Below are positions 7,219 through 12,535 of a stretch of 12,535 bases of DNA, in pieces; positions within the stretch are counted from its first letter, which is position 1; each line of letters begins with the position of its first letter. The DNA lies in NCBI GenBank assembly GCA_023263735.1, contig JALQUQ010000047.1:1-12535 (forward strand), read 5' to 3'. Under the pieces are notes generated by a model that was given only the letters and a program-made list of their open reading frames with translations, did not search any database and was not told where the DNA came from. Origin of the DNA: Paracoccaceae bacterium (GTDB lineage: Bacteria; Pseudomonadota; Alphaproteobacteria; Rhodobacterales; Rhodobacteraceae). The position numbers were made by a program, and so were the translations under genes.

Positions 7219-7865
7219 TTCACCACCACCGAAACCGGCGTGATCAGCCAGTTCTTTGGGTTGCCAAGACGAAAGGCCCCAACGATCTCGACGGTCTTGC
7301 CAGTCAGATTGGTCGGGTCGATGCTGTCGAGCACGGCCTTTTTCATCGCGCGGTTGATGCCCGATCCGGCATCCTGATATTCGATCTGGTTCTTGAAGGA
7401 GCCGAATTCGATATCGCCCGGCGCGTCGCGCAGATCGGTGCCGTTGATCGCGGGGCCGGTCTGCACCCGGACCTTGATCTCGGCGGGCATGCCCTCGACC
7501 GTCATGTCATAGTTGCCGGCCTTTGCCGCGCCCAGAACACCGGACAGGCGCACCATCACGATGGAGCCGGTGGACGAGACGGTGCCATATTTCTTGCCGG
7601 CCGCAACCTTGTCGGCCAAGACCTCGGGGGCGATGGTCACGCCATCGACGGCCTTTTCGGTAATGAAGGCCTGAAGGCGGGGGAATTCCGCCTCGCCAAA
7701 GGCATCGGGCGAAAAGGCTTGCTGGCGGACATCGGCCTCGGAGCCGACATGCACCACGGTCGTGTCGGCGGCGATCCCCGCGACAACAGCGATGGCAACG
7801 GCGGCGGCAAAGTACAGGCCTTTGCGCGAAGAGGCGGGCGCCTTTGGTGTGGCAGCGGCGGTCAT
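7215..7865 (-). CDS. DUF2291 membrane-anchored periplasmic protein of the transporter operon
   Basis: This 216-residue protein resembles the DUF2291 family, usually described as predicted periplasmic lipoproteins encoded with RbsA/RbsC/RbsB-type transporters. Its biochemical role is not known to me. A single hydrophobic segment (about residues 17-33) should anchor it in the inner membrane with the rest in the periplasm. The central VRVQTGPAINGTDLRDA (132-148) and following SFKNQIEYQDAG match what I recall of the family core. Unlike a lipoprotein, it has no cysteine anywhere, so there is no lipobox. I chose the ATG at 7865 because AAGGAG ends 8 nt upstream; a TTG at 7883 is less likely. It is the first full gene of the operon and overlaps the ATPase gene by 4 bp, which supports a structural or assembly role for the transporter (inference). 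Confidence 0.82.
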   Translation of the reverse strand: MTAAATPKAPASSRKGLYFAAAVAIAVVAGIAADTTVVHVGSEADVRQQAFSPDAFGEAEFPRLQAFITEKAVDGVTIAPEVLADKVAAGKKYGTVSSTGSIVMVRLSGVLGAAKAGNYDMTVEGMPAEIKVRVQTGPAINGTDLRDAPGDIEFGSFKNQIEYQDAGSGINRAMKKAVLDSIDPTNLTGKTVEIVGAFRLGNPKNWLITPVSVVVK

Positions 7866-7870
7866 CCTGA

Positions 7871-7942
7871 TCACTCCTTGCAAACGCAGGCCAAGAGGGT
7901 CGCCACGGCGGTCGGAACCTTTGAACGGTTGCCTGCAGTCAT
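7871..7942 (-). CDS. Possible 23-residue leader ORF upstream of the transporter operon
   Basis: A short frame starts with ATG at 7942 behind a purine-rich, Shine-Dalgarno-like run (GGAGGGGAGGA, ending 4 nt before the ATG). It ends with TGA at 7873-7871. The peptide begins MTAGNRSK and ends ACVCKE. Its last two sense codons, AAG GAG, are themselves the ribosome binding site of the DUF2291 gene, whose ATG lies five bases after the stop. Ribosomes on this frame would therefore cover or deliver to that start, so it could be a leader peptide or coupling ORF. It could equally be chance in a short stretch; I know no homologue. Confidence 0.35.
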   Translation of the reverse strand: MTAGNRSKVPTAVATLLACVCKE

Positions 7943-8016
7943 GCTGTCCTCCCCTCCACCGAACCCGATCAGCCGCTCCTCCTCGAGTCGCCGATCAGAT
8001 ATCCGAGCATGGCAAT

Positions 8017-8041
8017 GTGATAAATCTAACTTAGTTATCAC
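8017..8041. promoter_or_regulatory. Operator-like inverted repeat in front of the transporter operon
   Basis: GTGATAA (8017-8023) and TTATCAC (8035-8041) are perfect inverted arms separated by 11 bases, and the spacer contains a smaller palindrome, CTAACTTAG. The size suits a helix-turn-helix repressor dimer such as EryD or the DeoR protein of this window. It lies over the -35 to -10 interval of the candidate transporter promoter. The octamer TGTGATAA on its left arm recurs upstream of eryA. Confidence 0.6.
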
Positions 8042-8046
8042 GTCAA
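8019..8046 (-). promoter_or_regulatory. Candidate sigma-70-type promoter of the transporter operon
   Basis: On the minus strand a good -35 element TTGACG (8046-8041) is followed, 16 bases later, by TTTATC (8024-8019) as a weak -10 element. It would give an untranslated leader of about 150 bases before the DUF2291 start, with the possible leader ORF inside it. The match at -10 is poor, which would suit a regulated promoter. The overlapping inverted repeat predicts repression by occlusion. Confidence 0.4.
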
Positions 8047-8340
8047 GCCTCTTCTGATATGTTGAGATGGCAGAGTTTTTGCCCTCACCCTGTCCAAGCA
8101 GAACCCACCCTCGGGCGCGCCCCGCGAATCGAACCCCAGTCTCTCGCGCGTGCAGAATGGATATGCGCTGCATCGCAGAATATATAGAAATTACTGGAAA
8201 AACAGAATTTCACCCGATCCGGGTCAGATCGTTATCGCGGCCCGTTTCTGAAGGCGCGCGCCCGGTTGCCCGCAAGCCAAAACCCCCGCGCCTGCCTATG
8301 GTAGTAGAAATTTTTTACTCCGTCTGCAAAATAATACTCC

Positions 8341-8361
8341 TATCATGTGATAATAGTGATA
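8341..8361. promoter_or_regulatory. Operator-like repeats in front of eryA
   Basis: The arms TATCA (8341-8345) and TGATA (8348-8352) form an inverted repeat around two bases. Two direct copies of GTGATA start at 8347 and 8356, nine bases apart. TGTGATAA at 8346-8353 is identical to the left arm of the repeat at 8016-8023. It lies about 50-65 bases before the eryA ATG in an AT-rich stretch where a promoter is expected (GATAAT at 8349 and TATAAG at 8360 are possible -10 elements, without a clear -35). Binding by EryD is the natural guess. Confidence 0.5.
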
Positions 8362-8371
8362 TAAGTCGATA

Positions 8372-8395
8372 GCGTCGCCGTCAGGGGGGCGATGC
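8372..8395 (+). other. Leader hairpin abutting the eryA ribosome binding site
   Basis: GCGTCGCC (8372-8379) can pair with GGCGATGC (8388-8395), with one G-U wobble, around an 8-base loop. The stem ends exactly where the Shine-Dalgarno sequence GGAGGAG begins (8396-8402). It could stabilise the message end or tune ribosome access. It has no T-tract, so it is not a terminator. Confidence 0.4.
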
Positions 8396-8402
8396 GGAGG
8401 AG
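8396..8402 (+). promoter_or_regulatory. Strong ribosome binding site of eryA
   Basis: GGAGGAG with a 5-base spacer fixes the eryA start at the ATG at 8408. The in-frame GTG at 8402, six bases earlier, overlaps the site itself and is rejected. Confidence 0.75.
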
Positions 8403-8407
8403 TGCAG

Positions 8408-9982
8408 ATGTCAAATCCAGACGTGATCATCGGGATCGACGCCGGAACCTCGGTCATCAAGGCCGTGGCCTTTGATCTGACCGGGCAACAGCTTGCCGTC
8501 TCGGCCATTCCCAACCGCTATCAGACGCGGGGCGATGGCGGGGTCACTCAGCCGCTGATGCAGACCTGGGAGGATTGCGCCGCCGCACTGCGCGGGCTGC
8601 AGGAGCGGTTGCCAAATCTGGCGGCCCGCACCGCCGCGCTGTCGGTCACGGCGCAGGGCGATGGCACCTGGCTGGTCGGGCGCGACACCACGCCGGTGGG
8701 CGATGCCTGGCTTTGGCTCGATGCCCGCGCGGCCCCCACCGTGACGCGGCTTGCCGCGGGTCCGTTGAATCGCGCGCGGTTCGAGGCCACGGGGACCGGG
8801 CTCAACACCTGCCAGCAGGGCAGCCAGATGGCCCATATGGACCGCCACCTGCCCGAGCTTCTGGATGGGGCGGAAGTGGCGCTGCACTGCAAGGATTGGC
8901 TTTACCTCAACCTGACAGGCGTGCGCGCCACGGACCCTTCCGAGGCGAGCTTCACCTTTGGCAATTTTCGCGACCGCGCCTATGACCCCACCGTGATCGA
9001 GGCCTTGGGCCTGTCCCATCGCCGGGCCTTGTTGCCCGAGATCCTTGATGGAACCCAGATCACCCACCCCCTGACGCCCGAGGCGGCCGCCGTCACGGGC
9101 CTGCGCGCGGGCACGCCGGTCAGTCTGGGTTTCGTCGATATGGTGATGACCGCCCTGGGCGCGGGTGTTTACGGCGGAGCCGGAGATGTGGCCTGTTCGA
9201 CCGTCGGCTCGACCGGGGTGCATATGCGCGCGGTTCCCGCGCAAGGGGTGCATCTGAACGCGGAAGGCACCGGCTATGTGATCTGCCTGCCGGTCCCGGG
9301 TGTCGTGACCCAGGTTCAGACCAATATGGCGGCCACGTTGAATGTGGATTGGGTTCTGTCGCTTGCCGCCGATGCCCTGCGCGACTTTGGCCAGGCGGTC
9401 ACGCATCGCGACCTGGTGGCGCGCGTCGATCAATGGCTGGCTGCCAGCCGTCCCGGGCTGACCGGCTATCTTCCCTATATTTCCGAAGCGGGCGAGCGGG
9501 GCCCCTTTGTCAATGCCGATGCCCGGGCCGGGTTCTTTGGCCTGTCGATGACCACCCGCTATGCCGATCTGGTCCGCGCGGTGACCGAGGGCCTTGGGAT
9601 GGCGATGCGCGATTGCTATGCCGCGATGGGCCCCTTGCCGCAAGAGCTTCGCCTGACCGGGGGCGCCGCCCGATCCAGGGGCCTGCGCGGCATCCTCGGC
9701 GCGGCCATTCACGCCCGCGTCCGCACCTCGGCCCGGGAAGAGGCCGGGGCCGCAGGGGCCGCGATGATGGCCGCCGTGGCCATTGGGGCCTATCCCGACA
9801 TGAACGCCTGCATCGCCGCCTGGGTGACGCCGCTGCTGAGCGCCCCCGAAGACCCCGATCCACAGCTGGTCGCCACCTATGACCGGCTTTTCCCCGCTTT
9901 TCAGGCCGCGCGCCACGCCAGCCCCCCGGTTTGGGAGGCTTTGGCCCGCGCCCGCGCCGACATGACCCCGATTGGAGATTGA
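8408..9982 (+). CDS. eryA: Erythritol kinase
   Basis: This is a cytoplasmic FGGY-family kinase of 524 residues, expected to phosphorylate erythritol with ATP to L-erythritol 4-phosphate, the first step of the Brucella-type pathway. The N-terminal nucleotide motif GIDAGTSVIKAVAFD starts at residue 9. The expected catalytic base is D244 in GFVDMVMTALG. SEASFTFGNF (178-187) and the C-terminal LTGGAARS and AREEAGAAGAAMMAAVAIGAYP are strongly reminiscent of Brucella and rhizobial EryA. The length is close to the roughly 520 residues of those enzymes. The start is set by a strong GGAGGAG. It leads the operon, with eryB beginning 3 bases after its stop. Operator-like repeats and a hairpin lie in its leader, so repression by EryD is likely. 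I place it as EryA, rather than the other kinase in the window, because of these motifs and because eryB and eryC follow. Confidence 0.93.
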   Translation: MSNPDVIIGIDAGTSVIKAVAFDLTGQQLAVSAIPNRYQTRGDGGVTQPLMQTWEDCAAALRGLQERLPNLAARTAALSVTAQGDGTWLVGRDTTPVGDAWLWLDARAAPTVTRLAAGPLNRARFEATGTGLNTCQQGSQMAHMDRHLPELLDGAEVALHCKDWLYLNLTGVRATDPSEASFTFGNFRDRAYDPTVIEALGLSHRRALLPEILDGTQITHPLTPEAAAVTGLRAGTPVSLGFVDMVMTALGAGVYGGAGDVACSTVGSTGVHMRAVPAQGVHLNAEGTGYVICLPVPGVVTQVQTNMAATLNVDWVLSLAADALRDFGQAVTHRDLVARVDQWLAASRPGLTGYLPYISEAGERGPFVNADARAGFFGLSMTTRYADLVRAVTEGLGMAMRDCYAAMGPLPQELRLTGGAARSRGLRGILGAAIHARVRTSAREEAGAAGAAMMAAVAIGAYPDMNACIAAWVTPLLSAPEDPDPQLVATYDRLFPAFQAARHASPPVWEALARARADMTPIGD

Positions 9983-9985
9983 GGG

Positions 9986-11497
9986 ATGACTGACAACGAT
10001 ATGGTCGATCTGTTCGTGATTGGCGGCGGCATCAACGGCGCGGGGATTGCACGGGATGCGGCGGGCCGGGGCCTCAAGGTGGTTCTGTGCGAAAAGGACG
10101 ATCTGGCCGAAGGCACCTCATCGCGATCGGGCAAGCTGGTCCACGGCGGGCTGCGCTATCTGGAATATTATGAATTCCGGCTGGTCCGCGAGGCGCTGAT
10201 CGAACGCGAAGTGCTGTTGAACGCCGCGCCCCATATCATCTGGCCCATGCGCTTTGTCCTGCCGCATTCGCCCCAAGACCGGCCCGCATGGCTCGTTCGG
10301 CTGGGCCTGTTCCTCTATGACCATCTTGGGGGCCGCAAGAAACTCCCCGGCACGCGCATGCTGAACCTGCGCCGCGACCCCGAGGGTGCGCCGATCCTTG
10401 ACCAGTTCACGCGCGGCTTTGAATATTCCGATTGCTGGGTCGATGATGCGCGGCTGGTCGTGTTGAACGCCGTCGGGGCGGCCGAAAAGGGGGCGCTGGT
10501 CCTGACCCGCTGCCCGGCGGTTTCGGCACGCCGGGAAAACGGCGGCTGGACCGTGGTGACCAAACATGCCGTCACCGGCGAGATGCGCAGCTTCCGCGCC
10601 CGCTGCATCGTCAACTGCGCCGGACCCTGGGTCAGCCAGGTGATCAACACCGTGGCCGGCTCGAACTCCAGCCGCAACGTGCGGCTGGTCAAGGGCAGCC
10701 ATATCATCGTGCCGAAATGGTGGGCGGGCTCGAATGCCTATCTGGTGCAGAACCATGACAAGCGGGTGATCTTCATCAACCCCTATGAGGGGGATATGGC
10801 GCTGATCGGCACCACCGACATCGCCTATGAGGGCCGGGCCGAAGAGGTGACGGCGGATGAGACCGAAATCGAGTACCTCCTGGCGGCGGTGAACCGCTAT
10901 TTCAAGGAAAAGCTGCGCCGCTCGGATGTGCTGCACAGCTTTTCGGGCGTGCGCCCCCTGTTCGACGATGGCAAGGGCAACCCTTCGGCGGTCACGCGGG
11001 ACTATGTGTTCGACCTTGACGAAACGGGCGGAGCACCCCTCTTGAACGTCTTTGGCGGCAAGATCACCACCTACCGCGAACTGGCGGAACGGGGTCTGAA
11101 CCGGCTCAAGCACATCCTGCCGCAGATGGGGGCGGATTGGACGCAGAGCGCGCCCCTTCCGGGGGGGGAAATCCCCAATGCCGATTACGAAAGCTTCGCC
11201 AACAGCCTGCGCGAGGCCTATCCTTGGATGCCGCGCGCGCTTGTCCAGCACTATGGGCGGCTCTATGGCGCGCGCACCAAAGACGTCGTGGGGGAGGCCA
11301 CTTCGATGGCCGGGCTTGGCCGACACTTCGGGGGCACCCTCTATGAGGCCGAGGCGCGCTATCTGGTTGGCAAGGAATGGGCGCAAACGGCCGAGGATGT
11401 GATCTGGCGCCGGACCAAGCACCGCCTGCATCTGACCGAGCGGGAACGCCAGGCCTTTGCCGACTGGTTCGCCTCTGATCTTGCAAAGGCCGCATAA
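9986..11497 (+). CDS. eryB: Erythritol-phosphate dehydrogenase (FAD-dependent, GlpD family)
   Basis: This 503-residue flavoprotein is expected to oxidise L-erythritol 4-phosphate to L-3-tetrulose 4-phosphate, passing electrons via FAD to the respiratory chain. The FAD-binding motif GGGINGAG spans residues 13-20, with the ribose-binding acid E36. SGKLVHGGLRYLEYYEFRLV (48-67) is typical of the GlpD family. IGTTDIAYEG lies mid-protein, and SGVRPLFDDG and FGGKITTYRELAERGLN follow before a C-terminal DAO-C-like domain. Length is complete for the family. The ATG at 9986 is 3 bases after the eryA stop, with GGAG 8 nt upstream, and eryC begins 1 base after its own stop, so the operon is tightly packed. 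It has no transmembrane helix; peripheral membrane association is usual for GlpD relatives. Plain glycerol-3-phosphate dehydrogenase is the alternative, but the position between eryA and eryC argues against it. Confidence 0.92.
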   Translation: MTDNDMVDLFVIGGGINGAGIARDAAGRGLKVVLCEKDDLAEGTSSRSGKLVHGGLRYLEYYEFRLVREALIEREVLLNAAPHIIWPMRFVLPHSPQDRPAWLVRLGLFLYDHLGGRKKLPGTRMLNLRRDPEGAPILDQFTRGFEYSDCWVDDARLVVLNAVGAAEKGALVLTRCPAVSARRENGGWTVVTKHAVTGEMRSFRARCIVNCAGPWVSQVINTVAGSNSSRNVRLVKGSHIIVPKWWAGSNAYLVQNHDKRVIFINPYEGDMALIGTTDIAYEGRAEEVTADETEIEYLLAAVNRYFKEKLRRSDVLHSFSGVRPLFDDGKGNPSAVTRDYVFDLDETGGAPLLNVFGGKITTYRELAERGLNRLKHILPQMGADWTQSAPLPGGEIPNADYESFANSLREAYPWMPRALVQHYGRLYGARTKDVVGEATSMAGLGRHFGGTLYEAEARYLVGKEWAQTAEDVIWRRTKHRLHLTERERQAFADWFASDLAKAA

Positions 11498-11498
11498 C

Positions 11499-12431
11499 AT
11501 GGCTCTGACCCTGTCTTTGAACACCAATCCGCTGGTCAACCGCTTTGCCGATCCGGACGATCTGATCGATACGGTGGCGCGCGACCTCAGGATCCGCGAC
11601 CTGCAGTTGACGCATGAATTCATCAACCCGTCGTGGCCCGCGCCGGTGATCCGGCGGCTGACCCGACAGATGGGGGCAGCCCTGCGCCGGACCGGGGTTC
11701 GCATCACCAGCGGGATGACCGGGCCCTATGGGCGGCTCAATCATTTCGGCCACCCCGATGCCGATGTGCGGCGGTATTACGTCGACTGGTTCAAGACCTT
11801 TGCCGACATCACCGCCGATCTGGGTGGCACCTCGGTTGGCACCCAATTCGCGATCTTTACCTATCAGGATTTCGACGACCCCATCCGCCGGGAAGCGCTG
11901 ACCCGGATCGCCATCGACTGCTGGTCCGAAGTGGCCGAACATGCAAAGGCGGCCGGGCTCAGCTATGTCTTTTGGGAGCCGATGAGCATCGGGCGCGAAT
12001 TCGGCGAAACCATTGCCGCCTGCATGGCGTTGCAAGACCGTCTGAGCGCGGCGAACATGGCGGTGCCGATGTGGATGATGGCCGATATCGACCACGGTGA
12101 TGTCACCAGCCCCAATCCCGACGATACCGATCCTTATGCCTGGGCCCGCGCGGTGCCCAAGGTTTCGCCCATCATCCATATCAAACAATCGATGAGGGAC
12201 AAATCGGGCCATCGCCCCTTTACCGCCGCCTTCAATGCCAAAGGTTCCATCCAGCCCGAACCGCTTCTCAAGGCCTTTGCCGAAGGAGGGGCCCAGGACA
12301 ACGAGATCTGTCTGGAACTTTCTTTCAAGGAACGCGAGCCGAACGACCGTCAGGTCATTGCACAGATCGCGGAAAGCGTGGCTTTCTGGGCGCCGCATAT
12401 CGACAGCGGCGCAGCAGACCTGCACATCTGA
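11499..12431 (+). CDS. eryC: L-3-tetrulose-4-phosphate racemase (EryC)
   Basis: This 310-residue cytoplasmic enzyme of the xylose-isomerase-like TIM-barrel (sugar phosphate isomerase/epimerase) superfamily is expected to racemise L-3-tetrulose 4-phosphate to its D form, as shown for Brucella EryC. The N-terminus MALTLSLNTNPLVNRFA and the segments LTHEFINPSW (37-46), SGMTGPYGRLNHFGHPD (71-87) and SFKEREPND (275-283) match EryC closely as I remember it. Likely metal or catalytic residues are E160 (YVFWE), D196 and H199 (MADIDHGD), H227 (IIHIKQS) and E273 (CLELS), by analogy with the superfamily. The ATG at 11499 begins 1 base after the eryB stop, with AAAGG 9 nt upstream. The frame extends upstream to 11457 inside eryB, but that has no support. 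eryD starts 9 bases after its stop. Confidence 0.93.
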   Translation: MALTLSLNTNPLVNRFADPDDLIDTVARDLRIRDLQLTHEFINPSWPAPVIRRLTRQMGAALRRTGVRITSGMTGPYGRLNHFGHPDADVRRYYVDWFKTFADITADLGGTSVGTQFAIFTYQDFDDPIRREALTRIAIDCWSEVAEHAKAAGLSYVFWEPMSIGREFGETIAACMALQDRLSAANMAVPMWMMADIDHGDVTSPNPDDTDPYAWARAVPKVSPIIHIKQSMRDKSGHRPFTAAFNAKGSIQPEPLLKAFAEGGAQDNEICLELSFKEREPNDRQVIAQIAESVAFWAPHIDSGAADLHI

Positions 12432-12440
12432 AGGAAGACT

Positions 12441-12535
12441 ATGGCCGGACCCGCCGATATAGACCCCGACATCAGCCTCGCTGTCCGCGCGGCCTGGCTG
12501 CATTATGTGGGCGGGCTGACCCAGGCGGCGGTGGC
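12441..12535 (+). CDS. eryD: Erythritol operon repressor EryD (partial, right edge)
   Basis: Only the first 31 codons are present. The frame starts at ATG 12441, with AAGGA about 5-9 nt upstream, directly overlapping the eryC stop region. The residues AVRAAWLHYVGGLTQAAVA look like the start of the helix-turn-helix of a SorC-family regulator, matching the opening of Brucella EryD (AIRAAWLHYAGGLTQ as I recall it). EryD represses ery transcription and is released by erythritol in Brucella. Here it is cotranscribed with eryABC, so the operon would be autoregulated. The sensor domain lies outside the window, so the call rests on the short match and the gene order. Confidence 0.85.
   Translation, partial: MAGPADIDPDISLAVRAAWLHYVGGLTQAAV

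Larger units (their letters stand above)
7943..8407. other. Divergent regulatory region between transporter and eryA operons
   Basis: About 465 bases separate the possible leader ORF from eryA with no credible protein-coding gene. It contains AT-rich islands (about 8016-8040, 8160-8212 and 8300-8365) in otherwise GC-rich DNA. It also contains operator-like repeats near each end, a 10-bp palindrome GGCGCGCGCC (8253-8262), and small inverted repeats at 8168-8178 (CTGC/GCAG) and 8212-8224 (ACCCG/CGGGT). Open frames across it lack ribosome binding sites and family resemblance. It is best read as the shared control region of two divergent operons. Confidence 0.75.

Noticed and set aside
5485..7377. 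630-codon open frame on the plus strand opposite the ATPase gene
   Set aside because: It is a shadow frame created by the high third-position GC content; it lies antisense to clear ABC ATPase motifs, has no domain resemblance and is rich in low-complexity H, D, R and G.
8016..8042. CRP-type site (TGTGA...TCACG)
   Set aside because: The half-sites are about 17 bases apart rather than 6-8, so it is not a CRP/FNR-type site; it is better read as a repressor operator.
8100..8165. tRNA-like T-loop sequence on the minus strand (GGGGTTCGATTC)
   Set aside because: The bases on either side do not form a T-stem (two mismatches and a wobble in five pairs), and I find no acceptor, D or anticodon arms; it is not a tRNA and not a convincing attachment site.
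8067..8372. 101-codon plus-strand frame, with an inner 24-codon frame from 8298, in the divergent region
   Set aside because: It has no ribosome binding site at either start, no family resemblance, and it runs through the AT-rich promoter and operator area of eryA.
8411..9916. 501-codon open frame on the minus strand opposite eryA
   Set aside because: It is antisense to an unmistakable FGGY kinase, with a composition (many G, R, H, Q) typical of shadow frames and no ribosome binding site.
11106..12503. 465-codon minus-strand frame opposite eryC
   Set aside because: It is antisense to eryC and the end of eryB, with no recognisable protein features.

Overview
The window is GC-rich, with strong G/C preference at third codon positions. 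Its proteins resemble the erythritol (tetritol) catabolic genes of Brucella and the rhizobia, which points to an alphaproteobacterial chromosome or large plasmid. Rhodobacterales is my best guess, from composition and general resemblance only. Every gene in the window is metabolic, transport or regulatory. I see no transposase, integrase, tRNA, rRNA, CRISPR array or replication origin.

Layout. Two gene blocks diverge from an intergenic region of roughly 540 bp (7866-8407). To the right (+ strand) lies a tight ery operon: eryA (FGGY erythritol kinase), eryB (GlpD-like FAD-dependent erythritol-phosphate dehydrogenase), eryC (TIM-barrel tetrulose-phosphate racemase) and the first 95 bases of eryD (SorC-type regulator), which runs off the right edge. 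To the left (- strand) lies a four-gene carbohydrate ABC transporter block: a DUF2291 protein, a double ATPase (eryE-like), a permease (eryF-like) and a periplasmic binding protein (eryG-like). After a cluster of RNA hairpins comes a second block in the same orientation: a DeoR-family regulator, a second FGGY kinase of LyxK-like type, and a second GlpD-like dehydrogenase that runs off the left edge. These last three genes overlap one another.

How it works together. By the pathway established in Brucella, the transporter brings in erythritol. EryA makes L-erythritol 4-phosphate, EryB oxidises it to L-3-tetrulose 4-phosphate, and EryC racemises that product. Two further isomerases (TpiA-like EryH and RpiB-like EryI, neither visible here) lead to D-erythrose 4-phosphate and the pentose phosphate pathway. 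The left-hand kinase and dehydrogenase repeat the same chemical logic (phosphorylate a polyol, then oxidise it with an FAD enzyme). They have their own DeoR regulator and may handle another polyol; the substrate cannot be read from the sequence.

Regulation. The divergent intergenic region holds the most interesting non-coding signals. An inverted repeat, GTGATAA-N11-TTATCAC, lies over a plausible promoter of the transporter operon. The same octamer TGTGATAA recurs just upstream of eryA. A possible 23-codon leader ORF ends inside the ribosome binding site of the first transporter gene. A hairpin abuts the eryA ribosome binding site. Further hairpins flank the binding-protein gene and could set its expression relative to the rest of its operon.
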